A DNA stretch of 64,000 nucleotides from an uncultured Chloroflexales bacterium (GCA_937902315.1 CALGUG010000050.1:1-64000); one strand, 5' to 3'. Positions 18,800-27,638 are shown, numbered from the stretch's first letter. Made by a program: numbers and translations. Notes: a model not told the origin generated them from the letters alone.

Positions 18800-18836
18800 A
18801 AAAAGACGGACATCATAAACGGTGTTCGTCTTTTTT
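18800..18836 (+). terminator. Intrinsic terminator of the SufS-like gene
   Basis: AAAAAGACGGACA pairs with TGTTCGTCTTTTT (one G-U), followed by a T-run. Confidence 0.92.
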
Positions 18837-18840
18837 GTTT

Positions 18841-18892
18841 GCGGCGAGCTCTTTCCCTCCCATACATTCTCTGGCGCGTCCGCCTTCGGCTA
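18841..18892 (+). repeat. Dispersed intergenic element, copy 6
   Basis: Left arm GCGGCGAGCTC, middle CTCCCATACATTCTC, core GCGTCCGCCTTCGGCTA at 18876-18892. Confidence 0.88.
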
Positions 18893-19126
18893 CAATCATC
18901 CCATTCTCCCATTCGGCCGATCGCCTCGCAGCTCGCGCTGCGACCAGCTTGCTGCACGCAGCAAGCTGGATTTTTGTTTGCTGCCTCTCTGCTACAACTC
19001 CGCATTCTCAGATTCGGCTGTTCTCACTTGCAAGCGAGCGATCTAGTGGTAGTATAGGCATATCCCCGGTAGGTATTCCATATAACGTGCAGTGCTTTCC
19101 ATTCAATGATTGAGGAGAATGCAGCG

Positions 19127-20032
19127 ATGACGTTGCTTGATTCACGTTTGAGCCTCACCAGTAATGGCTTTACACTCGCATCCACACCTGATCGACTTGG
19201 CCGTCTGGTTCCGACCGATCCGAACTTGCCCTATGCCGAATTGCGCGAACAGTATCAAGCCCAAGGCTATCTTTGGTTGAAAGGTATTCTCGACCGCGAT
19301 GCTGTGCTCGATTTTCGTCGCCGCTTTTTCAGTGCTATGGCAGAGGCGGGCCTGATCGCTGAAGGCAGCGATCCTGTTGATGGTATCTATGCTGGGCAAG
19401 GCGAAGATCGCCAAAACGTGCATAAGGTCTTGTTAGAGAGTGTGCGATGGGCCGCCTACGAGGCTTTTTGTTTGGCCGAGCCGATTGTGCGCTTCTACGA
19501 GAACTTTCTTGAGGGTCCAACCTATCTCCACAAACGCAAACTGCTGCGCCATGTGCTTCCCGGTCCGTATGGCGCTACGGGCGCGCACTACGATCTGGTC
19601 TACCTACGCGGAGGCACCGACCGAATCTGCACTAGTTGGATTCCGATCGGCGATACGCCTGTTGAGATGGGCGGGCTGATCTATTTGGAAGGCTCTGACC
19701 CGTGGGCGCGCCAGATGGAACAGGAATTCAACCAACGCAACGCTCACCTTCCACGCGAAGAGCGTATCAGCGCCTTTAAAGATTCGATGTACGGCGGTTG
19801 GCTTACCAAAGACCTGCCCAGCTTGGCCGATCGAATCAATAGCCGTTGGTTAATTGCCGACTATGAAGCGGGCGATATGATGGTTCATAGCCCCTACATC
19901 ATTCACGCCGCGACAACAAACGAATCGGCAGAGGGCCGTATCCGCCTTTCTACCGATATTCGTTATCAACTGATTCGCGATGAGATCGATGTGCGCTGGG
20001 CTAATCACTGGTCCTTCGACGATATGCTCTAG
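19127..20032 (+). CDS. Phytanoyl-CoA dioxygenase (PhyH) family protein
   Basis: 301 residues from the ATG at 19127, with GAGGAG nine bases upstream; a start at 19106 would overlap that site. It is an Fe(II)/2-oxoglutarate oxygenase of the PhyH family. The metal triad is likely His154 and Asp156 (TGAHYDLVYL) plus His260 (SPYIIHAAT). An Arg that would bind 2-oxoglutarate follows in GRIRLSTDIRY. The N-terminal LREQYQAQGYLWLKGILD is the usual family opening. The substrate is unknown; members hydroxylate lipids, amino acids and natural products. It stands alone downstream of the SufS-like gene, separated by a terminator. Confidence 0.9.
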   Translation: MTLLDSRLSLTSNGFTLASTPDRLGRLVPTDPNLPYAELREQYQAQGYLWLKGILDRDAVLDFRRRFFSAMAEAGLIAEGSDPVDGIYAGQGEDRQNVHKVLLESVRWAAYEAFCLAEPIVRFYENFLEGPTYLHKRKLLRHVLPGPYGATGAHYDLVYLRGGTDRICTSWIPIGDTPVEMGGLIYLEGSDPWARQMEQEFNQRNAHLPREERISAFKDSMYGGWLTKDLPSLADRINSRWLIADYEAGDMMVHSPYIIHAATTNESAEGRIRLSTDIRYQLIRDEIDVRWANHWSFDDML

Positions 20033-20047
20033 CTTGTAGGTTGATAG

Positions 20048-20081
20048 TGGGGATCTTTTGCCGCTCGGCGGAATATCCCCA
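20048..20081. terminator. Hairpin between convergent genes
   Basis: TGGGGAT (20048-20054) pairs with ATCCCCA (20075-20081), with an inner CCG/CGG. It probably serves both the PhyH and GNAT genes. Confidence 0.65.
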
Positions 20082-20090
20082 TTTGTTGAT

Positions 20091-21233
20091 CTAGAGCTGA
20101 TAGCGCTGCATAACCGGGATAATCGCTCGTTGCGAGAGCCAACTAAGCAATTGCCACGCGATACGGCGTTGCGGCTTAAGATGGCGATTATAGACCAAGC
20201 TGTACTCTAAAAAGGCTTCAGCACCGCGCAAACGCTTGAACTTTGCTGCTCCTGAGCTAAGGTGCAATAAGCAGCCTCGTTCGCTGGCTTGACAGAGCAT
20301 ATCGAACATCAACAGACGATAGAGCCCTTCTTTCTGCGAGACCGAGCGCTCATAGCCAACCAAGGGTGCCGTTATCACGCCATGCTGTTCAATAACCCCC
20401 AATAAACCATCGATACGCGCATCGCGCTCAAGGGCTGCGATCCTCAACCATTCTCCTGCCAGCGCCTGTTCGATGAAGTCTCGCGTAAATTGCGGGTTGT
20501 AGTACGAATACTTATCAAGATAGAGCTGATTGTACAGGTCAAGCAAATGTTCGCTTTCGTTTGGCCCTAAAGAAGCGTGTCTGCGCCAGCGGTAGCTGCT
20601 TTTGGCGGCTAGGCGGCGGTCGTTGCCGTAGCTGTTGTGGCGGCGGAAGCTGCCATCGCGTGGGTCGAGCAGGTAGACTTGGCGACTAAAGGCCTTGAGA
20701 AAGCCTAAAGCTTCTAGCTCATCGATGATCGGGGCGTTCATGCCCTCGTTGAGCGAACGAAAGACGATCGTATGATCGGGGAAGCGCTGCACGAGGCAGC
20801 GCTTGATCTCCATCAGCGTCTCGCGCGAGAGCTCGGGGTAGAGGTTGGTCGAGAGCATCCAGTTGTTGACGTACACGATCCGCTCGATCTGGCTGAGCCG
20901 AAAGATCGGGCGCAGAGCGCTCAGGATCGGCGGTACCATACGGCGCAAAAGTGGCTGTTGGGCCAGCTCCAGCGCGACCTCTTGGCGGGCATAGTCGATG
21001 TAATGGCTGGTCGGCGAACAGACGTAGCTGCTCGCTTCCTTAGGCTCTCGATCGACGATCGCCAAGGGAAGCGCGCCCTCGGGCACGATCAGCAGCTGAA
21101 CTTCGGCCGAGGCATTGGCCACAAAGCGCTTAATCCCTTGCTCTACCAGTGCGCTCAACATCGAACGCATCGGCGCTGGGATATGCTTAGGCCACTCTAG
21201 CTCATGCAAGTTGTGTCGTGAATAGATCTGCAT
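20091..21233 (-). CDS. GNAT-fold acyltransferase-like protein
   Basis: 380 residues. The C-terminal half (about 195-360) resembles a GNAT acyltransferase: LYLDKYSYYNPQFTRDFIEQ, then GVIEQHGVITAPLVGYE, and LLMFDMLCQASERGCLLHLS in the position of the acyl-CoA helix. The N-terminal half may be a second, diverged GNAT-like lobe. The start overlaps the end of the ATP-grasp gene by 32 bases, implying coupled translation and a shared pathway. A likely role is adding an acyl group to the product of the ATP-grasp ligase. The specific reaction is unknown. No signal peptide is seen. Confidence 0.78.
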   Translation of the reverse strand: MQIYSRHNLHELEWPKHIPAPMRSMLSALVEQGIKRFVANASAEVQLLIVPEGALPLAIVDREPKEASSYVCSPTSHYIDYARQEVALELAQQPLLRRMVPPILSALRPIFRLSQIERIVYVNNWMLSTNLYPELSRETLMEIKRCLVQRFPDHTIVFRSLNEGMNAPIIDELEALGFLKAFSRQVYLLDPRDGSFRRHNSYGNDRRLAAKSSYRWRRHASLGPNESEHLLDLYNQLYLDKYSYYNPQFTRDFIEQALAGEWLRIAALERDARIDGLLGVIEQHGVITAPLVGYERSVSQKEGLYRLLMFDMLCQASERGCLLHLSSGAAKFKRLRGAEAFLEYSLVYNRHLKPQRRIAWQLLSWLSQRAIIPVMQRYQL

Positions 21234-22380
21234 CGCCGTTCCATTCTAAGTCGTCGGTGGTGGCAGCGAAGATACTGATACCTTTGCGCCGCGCCAAGCG
21301 CAGGAAATACCACAAGAGCGGGATTTGGCTTGCATACGGCTGTGGGTCGTCGCTGCGCCAGATCACATCGCGGCGCCTGAGGGCTTGTTTGAGTGCCTTG
21401 CGCGCCTCTCGCGAGAACTTTTTCTGAAACAGTTGCCTAAAGAGCGCGGGAATGACGGCTAAACTGAGCTGGCGCTCTGTACCGGCTGGCTCGAGCCAAT
21501 CGCCTTTGTTATGCACGATCGCTTCGGCCAAGCGGCTCGGCTCCATAAGATGGACTGCGCTGGTTGTGCGCGGATTGCATTCCAGCACGACAAGCTCGTT
21601 GTCCGGCGTACGAATGAAATCGAGCGAGAGCTGCCCGCTGTAGCCCTTACTCACCAGTTTCTGGGCGATCTCTAGGCTTTCACGCCCATCGACGCTTTGG
21701 AAAGAGCTGCCCGCGCCGCCTTGGGCGCTCACGGGGATGCGATAAGCGCAGTGGGCGCGGATCACACCCTCATGTACGACGCTATAGCTGCACTCGTTTA
21801 CGCCATCGACGAACTCTTGAAGCAACCAAGGCTGCTCTTGGCTCGCTCGGCAATCCTCGAGCGTTAGGCTGTTTTGCGGCAGGCAGTTGCTGATGATCGT
21901 TTGTGAAAAGCGCGAAAAGGCCGGTTTGAGCAGATAGCGCGGGAAATCTGGCAAGGCTGCGTACAGCTCTTGGCGCGAATGCAGCTCGCGGGTGCGCGGC
22001 GTGCGGATACCTAGCGAGGCCGCGTAGCGCTGGAATTCGCCTTTGTGGTGCCAGCGCCATAGCTCGCTCAGCGCTTCGCACCAGACCCGGCAGTAGCGGC
22101 TGAGCGCTGTGTGCCAGGCCGCCACATAAAAAACCTCTTCGCAGGTCGGAATGAGCAGATCGATCTTCTCTTGTTGGACAAACTCGAGCAGGCTCTTTCC
22201 AAAAGCCGTTCGTTCATAGCGGGCTGGCGGCAGCCGATGATAGCCTTGAGCGAAGCGTGAGCTGCCCGCTAAGCTGATCGGTAGACTATCTGCACACCAA
22301 ACCTGATGGCCGGATTGAGCAAGCAGGCGAACCAATTCGAGGGCGACGGGAGCGCGTGCTCCGGTGATTAAGATGCGCAT
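21202..22380 (-). CDS. ATP-grasp domain ligase
   Basis: 392 residues. Residues 1-100 are a Rossmann-like pre-ATP-grasp lobe (MRILITGARAPVALELVRLL, then LLIPTCEEVFYVA). The ATP-grasp core follows: KGEFQRYAASLGIRTPRT, YLLKPAFSRFSQT, WLLQEFVDGVNECSYSVV, and GQLSLDFIRTPDNELVVLECNPR split across its metal-binding Glu and Asn. Members join a carboxylate to an amine or thiol through an acyl-phosphate. The lack of companion purine, biotin or carbamoyl-phosphate genes suggests a specialised amide-bond reaction. It is translationally coupled to the GNAT gene. Confidence 0.88.
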   Translation of the reverse strand: MRILITGARAPVALELVRLLAQSGHQVWCADSLPISLAGSSRFAQGYHRLPPARYERTAFGKSLLEFVQQEKIDLLIPTCEEVFYVAAWHTALSRYCRVWCEALSELWRWHHKGEFQRYAASLGIRTPRTRELHSRQELYAALPDFPRYLLKPAFSRFSQTIISNCLPQNSLTLEDCRASQEQPWLLQEFVDGVNECSYSVVHEGVIRAHCAYRIPVSAQGGAGSSFQSVDGRESLEIAQKLVSKGYSGQLSLDFIRTPDNELVVLECNPRTTSAVHLMEPSRLAEAIVHNKGDWLEPAGTERQLSLAVIPALFRQLFQKKFSREARKALKQALRRRDVIWRSDDPQPYASQIPLLWYFLRLARRKGISIFAATTDDLEWNGDADLFTTQLA

Positions 22381-22398
22381 AACGACGTAAAAACCTGT

Positions 22399-23267
22399 TT
22401 ATCTCAATGTTGAACGATACCAACGTGTTTGGCCGACCGCTGGTAGTTGCCACCTTTCAAATCTACCATGCTGCCAAACCAGCCAGTGTGCTTGCTCGGC
22501 CTCAAGCGCCTGTTTAAAACGAAACTGAACCCTGTTTGGGCGTCGATCGCGCGTTTGGCCTTGAATGGTGATAACCACTCGATCTAGCTCGATCTCTTGC
22601 TGAAGCTGTAGCGGATGCCATTCTGCGCGAAAGCCCCAGTCGTAGCCCGACAAAAAACCTGCGGGCTTTTCAACGATCAGGCTGGAGAGGTCGCTGCGCG
22701 TGACTTTGAGATCGCCCAGCCCGACCCAGAACAAGAGCCGATTGGCAGGCAGGGCGAGCTGGCGGGCCGGAGCGCCGAGAGCATCCCGCTGGCCCAAAAG
22801 CGCGCCCGGGCATCGCTGCGTAACAGCGGCAAGAAGAGCTTGTATAAGCCTGCGAGCAGCAGCAGCACAAGCAGCCAGATCGCCCAACGCCAGAGCGGCG
22901 GCAGGAACAGCAGGCTCTCCGAGGGGAGCTGAAGCCACTGGCCGCAGCTGTGCAGATGCATCAGCGGCGTCTGCTCGGGCCAGATCTGCTGGTCGAGCCA
23001 ATGAGTGAAGACGCTTAATGGTCGCCAAAAAGCGTTGCGTGCGTTGGGCAATGTCCACCAAGCGAGCTCGCCCCGATTGATGCGCGCTTGGGCCTTGACG
23101 GGGTCGCCGTCGAGAAAGACGAAGAACGTTTGGTTGGCTGCAACGAGCCCATCGATGCCCGGCCGTTCTTCCAGCAGCTTGGCTTGCAGGTAGTCATCGA
23201 AGCTCAGCCCAGTCCAGAGCGCTAATGATGCCGCTCTGTTTGCCTTCCAAGCAGTGCGCTTCGGCAC
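22399..23267 (-). pseudogene. Decayed polytopic membrane protein (truncated, frameshifted, internally deleted)
   Basis: Reading passes through two frames. From about 23267 the first gives FDDYLQAKLLEERPG, NAFWRPLSVFTHWLDQQIWP, LMHLHSCGQW and a membrane segment (RWAIWLLVLLLLAGLYKLFL). Near 22750 the frame shifts at LPANRLLFWVGLG. It then continues as VTRSDLSSLIVEKPAGFLSG and VQFRFKQALEAEQAHWLVWQ to 22399. These pieces match, in order, the start, a late membrane segment and the C-terminal tail of a long membrane protein family I recognise only by pattern. The N-terminal membrane helix and much of the middle are missing. It is therefore probably non-functional rather than a sequencing error. Confidence 0.72.
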
Positions 23268-23795
23268 AGTCGCCCGTGAACAACGTGGGTATGGGTGCCG
23301 TCCAGAAAGTTTTCTAGCGCGTCGATCAGCTTAGCTTGCAGCTGAAATTGGTGGCTGATCCGTTTGAATCCAGCTATCGGCGGAGGAAGCGTGGGAGCTG
23401 TTTGGACGGGCGCCAGCGAGGCCCAGACGAAACCACCCTGCTCGTGAACGGCGTAGGCTTGGATATCGCGGGTGGTGCAGGCTCTGTTGGCAGAGCCCGG
23501 GAATAAAGCGGCAGGTTCCCGAGCGATCGAAGTGCCAGCCGTGATAAGGGCAAACAAGCTGACCGTCAGCGAGCCAGCCTTTGGAAAGCGGCGCATTGCG
23601 ATGCGAGCAGCGGTTGATCAAAACGGCGGCCCTCCCTTGTTCGTCGCGCAAAAGCACCAGCGCTTGGCCGAGCAGGCTGCGAGCGAGCGGTTTGCGTTGC
23701 AGCTCGCGCGATTCGCAAACGACGAACCAAGAATCTCGAAAGAAAGCTGGTATTTGCATACGATTGCTAGAGTTCGGATCACGCTTTTTAATCAA
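23222..23795 (-). pseudogene. Decayed Rieske-type non-haem iron oxygenase
   Basis: The N-terminal part has an intact Rieske [2Fe-2S] motif, CSHRNAPLSKGWLADGQ followed by CPYHGWHFD. Near 23490 the frame shifts. The continuation is in another frame (ACTTRDIQAYAVHEQGGFVW) up to the mononuclear iron segment ENFLDGTHTHVVH. It then stops at 23222 in sequence that already belongs to the next decayed gene. Roughly the C-terminal half of a normal oxygenase is missing. The fusion of two broken genes suggests a deletion joined them. Confidence 0.8.
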
Positions 23796-23828
23796 ATCGC
23801 TAGTTCACTTCACGTGGCGCATTATGTT

Positions 23829-23891
23829 GGCGGAGAGGGCAGTACCTTCCATTCGGCTTCTAGCGCGTCTGCCTCCGGCTATCAACAGGTA
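23829..23891 (+). repeat. Dispersed intergenic element, copy 7
   Basis: Left arm GGCGGAGAGG, middle CCTTCCATTCGGCTTC (type A), core GCGTCTGCCTCCGGCTA at 23875-23891. The shared flank continues to about 23940 (CATTCGGCTGCTCGCCTGCC). Confidence 0.9.
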
Positions 23892-24017
23892 GCTCACTAC
23901 ATTCGGCTGCTCGCCTGCCTGCTGCCAAGCGCCCTCGGAAAAGCCAAAAGCAACCGTGTGGGTTTGTTATCTAATCTACCGAAGGCCGAAATATAACCTG
24001 TTCAACCGGATTTCGGA

Positions 24018-25163
24018 TTACAACTGGGCGATTTGCTCGATGCGCACCAAGGCTTCCTTCACGCTAGAAAGCGCTGCATATTCGGCTTGAAGCTGTTGGG
24101 CCGCCTGTCGATAGCTTGGCTCGCGCAGAACTGTCTGACACGCGGCGGCGATCTGCTCTGGCGTAACCGTGAGCGCATCGAGCGTGATCGCTAGACCGAG
24201 CGCCTCGCAGCGTTGGGCGTTAAGCGGCTGGTCGGCTCCCAGCGGCAAGAGCACCATCGGCAGCCCGTGGCTGAGCGCGCCCATAACGCTGCCCGAGCCC
24301 GCGTGCGAGACGACCGCTTGGGCGTAGGGCAGAATAGCGTCTTGGGGGATAAACTGCTCGATCTGCACATTGCTCGGCTGCGGCCCGAAGCGCTTGGGGT
24401 CGATCTCGTTGCCGACCGTGACCAGCAGTTCGATCTCTAACTCGCGCAAGCCTGCGATCATACGTTGGAAGAGATCGCCCGACTCGAGCGGAAAGACCGT
24501 GCCGAGCGTGAGATAGACCAAGGGCGCACGATGTGTGTGCGAGGCCCATTCGGGCTTGCCAGTCCGTCGTTGAGCAGTGCTGTTGCGAAAAGCGAAGGAG
24601 CGATCTGCGAGAGGGAAGGCGGGATCGCGGAACCTGGCAGGGAAGGGCGAGAGCGTCAGATAACGATCGCGACTGCTCAGCTCAGGATCGGGGGCGAGGC
24701 CATATTCGGCCCGAACCGCGTCGAGATGGGGCGCGACTAGCTTAGGCACCACCAGCGCGCCTGAGGCGATCACCAGCACGCAGACGTGTTTCATGCCGAG
24801 CGCTTCAGCCGCGACCATCGCACCGAAGTCGGTCTCTTCCCAAACCACCAGATCGGGCCGCCATTCACGATAGATCTCAACAAGCTCTTGCGCCCGCTCG
24901 CGCGCGATCCGCCCCGCAAAGGCTTGGCCGACGAGGCGGCGTTCGTCTTCGATATCGAAGGCGACCAGCGGGCGCTCGACGGGTGTTAGTCCTCGATCGT
25001 TCCCCGCCCGAAAACAGCTGAAACCGAGCTTTTCGACCTTGTTCTGCATCCATGGGCGCCCAACGAAGGCGATGTCGTGCCCGGCCTCTTGGGCGGCCTG
25101 CGCCAACGGCACCAGCGGATCGAGATGGCCGCGCCCGCCAGCGAAGCTAAACAGCAGTCGCAT
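24018..25163 (-). CDS. GT1-family (MGT/UGT-like) glycosyltransferase
   Basis: 381 residues with the GT-B fold. The N-terminus MRLLFSFAGGRGHLDPLVPL is the acceptor-domain start. The nucleotide-sugar signature is SHAGSGSVMGALSHGLPMVL, then LPLGADQPLNAQRCEALG, near residues 285-325. Members glycosylate small hydrophobic molecules such as macrolides, carotenoids or sterols. The start is 9 bases after the stop of the HisA-like gene, so they are probably co-transcribed. The acceptor is unknown. The neighbourhood of oxygenase, ATP-grasp and acyltransferase genes fits a specialised metabolite. Confidence 0.92.
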   Translation of the reverse strand: MRLLFSFAGGRGHLDPLVPLAQAAQEAGHDIAFVGRPWMQNKVEKLGFSCFRAGNDRGLTPVERPLVAFDIEDERRLVGQAFAGRIARERAQELVEIYREWRPDLVVWEETDFGAMVAAEALGMKHVCVLVIASGALVVPKLVAPHLDAVRAEYGLAPDPELSSRDRYLTLSPFPARFRDPAFPLADRSFAFRNSTAQRRTGKPEWASHTHRAPLVYLTLGTVFPLESGDLFQRMIAGLRELEIELLVTVGNEIDPKRFGPQPSNVQIEQFIPQDAILPYAQAVVSHAGSGSVMGALSHGLPMVLLPLGADQPLNAQRCEALGLAITLDALTVTPEQIAAACQTVLREPSYRQAAQQLQAEYAALSSVKEALVRIEQIAQL

Positions 25164-25172
25164 AAACGTATC

Positions 25173-25946
25173 CTAGCCTTGATTTTGCTGATTGTGGTGC
25201 CAAGCGACCACATCACGATAGGGTAAGGAGCCGCCGAAGATATCGAGCGCGCTGCCGATGGTGAGATCGACTCGCCCTACGCCTAACTGCTTCACCGTCT
25301 CCAGATCTTCAAAGCTCTTCACGCCGCCCGCGTAGGTGACGGGAATGGGCGAATGTTGGCCGAGCAGTTCGACCAAAGGCGCTTCGATGCCTAAACGCAG
25401 CCCTTCGACGTCGACGCCGTGCACTAAGAATTCGGCGCAGTAATCGGCGAGCTGGCTGAGCGTCTCGGGGGTCAGGGCCAGGTCGCTGAAACGCTGCCAA
25501 CGATCGGTGACAACCCAGTAGTGTTGATCGCGCCGACGGCAACTCAGATCGATCACAAGCCGCTCTCGCCCAACACTTGCATGCAGCTTGCGCAGGCGTT
25601 CCCACGAGAGTTGACCAGCGTCGAACAGATAGGAGGTTACAATCACATGACTCGCGCCCGCTTCGAGATATTCGTGGGCGTTTTCGGGCGTGATGCCGCC
25701 GCCCATCTGTAGGCCACCCGGGTAGGCGCGCAGTGCTTCCAGAGCGGCTTCGCGATTGCCCGGCCCTAGGGCGATCACATGCCCGCCCGTGAGCCCGTCC
25801 GCTTGGTAGAGCTGGGCGAAGTAGGCCGGCGGCTTCTCGCTCTCGAAGTTTGTAACCACCTGTTTTTCATTGTTATCGTGTAAAGAGCCGCCCACAATCT
25901 GCACGACTCGTCCGTTGCGTAAGTCAATACAAGGTCGAAAACGCAT
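25173..25946 (-). CDS. hisA: Eukaryote-type HisA (ProFAR isomerase, HIS6-like)
   Basis: 257 residues, a TIM barrel. It follows the yeast HIS6 type closely: CIDLRNGRVVQIVGGSLHDN near the N-terminus, YFAQLYQADGLTGGHVIALG, LQMGGGITPENAHEYLEAGA, IVTSYLF, RLVIDLSCRR, EFLVHGVDVEGLRLGIEAPL, VTYAGGV and VDLTIGSALDIFGG. The enzyme isomerises ProFAR to PRFAR in histidine synthesis, in the cytoplasm. The active-site aspartates are expected in CIDL and VDVEG. Most bacteria use a different HisA subtype. No other his gene is nearby, and it is coupled to a glycosyltransferase. Confidence 0.92.
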   Translation of the reverse strand: MRFRPCIDLRNGRVVQIVGGSLHDNNEKQVVTNFESEKPPAYFAQLYQADGLTGGHVIALGPGNREAALEALRAYPGGLQMGGGITPENAHEYLEAGASHVIVTSYLFDAGQLSWERLRKLHASVGRERLVIDLSCRRRDQHYWVVTDRWQRFSDLALTPETLSQLADYCAEFLVHGVDVEGLRLGIEAPLVELLGQHSPIPVTYAGGVKSFEDLETVKQLGVGRVDLTIGSALDIFGGSLPYRDVVAWHHNQQNQG

Positions 25947-26099
25947 AGTTCCTCACTTTGTGCTTCTTATCTTCGCCTCTATCGTACCAAAGCGGCGTGC
26001 GCTTGTCGAACAGCCCGAAGCCGATATCAAATCCGCACGATTGCTAGGCTTTTCATACCAAATCCATCTAAAGACTTGTTGTTTCTTAGTGCAAGACGC

Positions 26100-26140
26100 A
26101 CAACAAAAAGAGTCAGGTTCCGCTCTGCCGAAGGCCAAAA
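26100..26140. repeat. Second dispersed repeat module, copy 2
   Basis: ACAACAAAAAGAGTCAGG...CTGCCGAAGGCCAAAA, matching 13714-13755 with about three differences. It lies about 85 bases from element copy 8. Confidence 0.85.
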
Positions 26141-26223
26141 AGAAAGGGATCTACCGGATTTGATATCAGGGGGCGCTTGGCAGCAGGCAGACGAGCAGCC
26201 GAATGTAGTGAGCAAGCTGTTGA

Positions 26224-26276
26224 TAGCCGGAGGCGGACGCGCTAGAAGCCGAATGGAAGGTACTGCCCTCTCCGCC
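26224..26276 (-). repeat. Dispersed intergenic element, copy 8
   Basis: Core TAGCCGGAGGCGGACGC at 26224-26240, middle GCCGAATGGAAGG (type A), right arm CTCCGCC. The flanks GGGGGCGCTTGG (26169) and GAAGTGAACAAGCGGA (26289) are shared with copy 4. Confidence 0.92.
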
Positions 26277-26403
26277 AACGTGATACCTGAAGTGAACAAG
26301 CGGATTTGCTAGAAGCTTTGCCGATCGTAACACAAGTGTCATCTTTTGAACGCGATGCTTACCTAGTAATTTGATTTTAGTGGTAAAATAGTGGCGGAGA
26401 GAA

Positions 26404-27042
26404 GTGATTAGTCTGGTTGGATCTATGATACGAACACATCGAAGCCTCGATCAGCTGGAATTGGTTGGTGGAAATATCTGCCTCGATTTTACCAACAGTG
26501 TGAACTGCCGCCCCGAGCCGGAACTTGATTATCTTCACTCGTACGAAGCTTTTCTTGCTTGGGCGGAACATGTTCAGCTTCTCACCCCGCAAGAGCGCGA
26601 AACGCTGAGCCAGCTAGCTCAGCAGCAGCCGGGCCGGATTGCAAGCTTGATGACACGCATCCGCTCCTTACGCGAAACAATCTATCGTCTCTTCGCCGAT
26701 TTGGCTGCACATAAGCAGCCTAACCCAGACGACCTCGAAACTATTCAGAGCAGCTATGCCTTTGCATGCCAACGCGCCAACTTGGTGCAAGAACAGGGCT
26801 GTTATCGCTTCCGTTGGAATCTGACCCATCAGCTAGAGAGCCCGCTCTGGCCTGTGATCTATGCGGCTGGCGAGTTGCTGCGCTCTGAGCAATTGCAACG
26901 TTTAAAGCTCTGCCCTTCTTGCGGCTGGCTGTTTATCGATTTGAGCAAAAATGGGCAGCGTCGCTGGTGTAGTATGAACAGTTGTGGTGCGCGCGACAAA
27001 ATGCGGCGCTACCATCAGCGTCAGCGCGATCGGCTAGCCTAA
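26404..27042 (+). CDS. ABATE-domain / CGNR zinc-finger protein, putative transcription regulator
   Basis: 212 residues from a GTG at 26404 (GGAG just upstream); an in-frame ATG at 26425 is the alternative. The N-terminal region opens with ELVGGNICLDFTNSVNCR, typical of the ABATE (putative stress-responsive regulator) domain. The C-terminal 45 residues form a CGNR-type zinc finger with paired cysteines, LCPSCGWLFIDLSKNG and RWCSMNSCGARDKMRRYHQR. The CGNR tetrad reads CGAR here. The finger probably binds DNA. Cytoplasmic; targets unknown. Confidence 0.9.
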   Translation: MISLVGSMIRTHRSLDQLELVGGNICLDFTNSVNCRPEPELDYLHSYEAFLAWAEHVQLLTPQERETLSQLAQQQPGRIASLMTRIRSLRETIYRLFADLAAHKQPNPDDLETIQSSYAFACQRANLVQEQGCYRFRWNLTHQLESPLWPVIYAAGELLRSEQLQRLKLCPSCGWLFIDLSKNGQRRWCSMNSCGARDKMRRYHQRQRDRLA

Positions 27043-27123
27043 AAACGCTTCTCGACTGCAACATTCTCTCATAATCCTTCGTATCTATGACAGCGGCTTA
27101 AACTAATGAAGCGAGGGAGCTTT

Positions 27124-27603
27124 ATGACGTTCTCTATCTTTAATGACATTAAACGAGTGGCTCGTCGCAGCACACTCGAAGGTGATACAGTTACATCAAT
27201 TTTTGGCGATGTAGAGATCGATTTAACCAAAGCACCGCTAACTTTGGGCGACCACATGCTGCACCTCAATTCGGTGTTTGGCGATATCATTATCCGCGTC
27301 GGCGACCAAGTGGGTATCGACCTCGATGTTAAGACTATTTTTGGCGATACCGTGATCGAAGAGCTGTTAACAGGAGAACGCGAGAAGCCGGGCGCTAGCT
27401 GGGTGAGCGAGACGATCACAACCGCTTCGATCCGTATCTCTATTCAGGCTGTGACGATCTTCGGAGACGTCAAGCTTGTGCGCGTTCCTGCATTTGCGCT
27501 CAACCCCGAGCAGCGTGGCGAAGCGCAGCACTACCTCGACGAATCGAGCCCGATCTATATCGGCAATACCAAAAAGCTTGACGGAGTTGTAGAGCGCGAC
27601 TAA
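27124..27603 (+). CDS. LiaF-like C-terminal domain protein
   Basis: 159 residues from the ATG at 27124, with GAGGGAG upstream. It consists of short beta repeats around a recurring FGD motif: TSIFGDVEIDL, NSVFGDIIIRV, KTIFGDTVIEE and VTIFGDVKLVR. This pattern fits the cell-wall-stress LiaF / DUF2154 C-terminal domain, a beta-solenoid. The membrane helices of full-length LiaF are absent, so it is a soluble version. No LiaRS two-component pair is adjacent. Function is uncertain. Confidence 0.75.
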   Translation: MTFSIFNDIKRVARRSTLEGDTVTSIFGDVEIDLTKAPLTLGDHMLHLNSVFGDIIIRVGDQVGIDLDVKTIFGDTVIEELLTGEREKPGASWVSETITTASIRISIQAVTIFGDVKLVRVPAFALNPEQRGEAQHYLDESSPIYIGNTKKLDGVVERD

Positions 27604-27638
27604 GCTATGCTCAAGTTGTTAGGCCCAATTTGTGTTGT

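Noticed and set aside
22399..23061. Independent 220-residue gene
   Set aside because: Only its second half is protein-like; it continues the membrane protein remnant after a frameshift, so it is listed as part of the pseudogene.
23472..23996. 174-codon plus-strand frame
   Set aside because: It lies opposite the Rieske remnant and runs into dispersed element copy 7; the minus-strand motifs CSHRNAP and CPYHGWHFD are the real signal.
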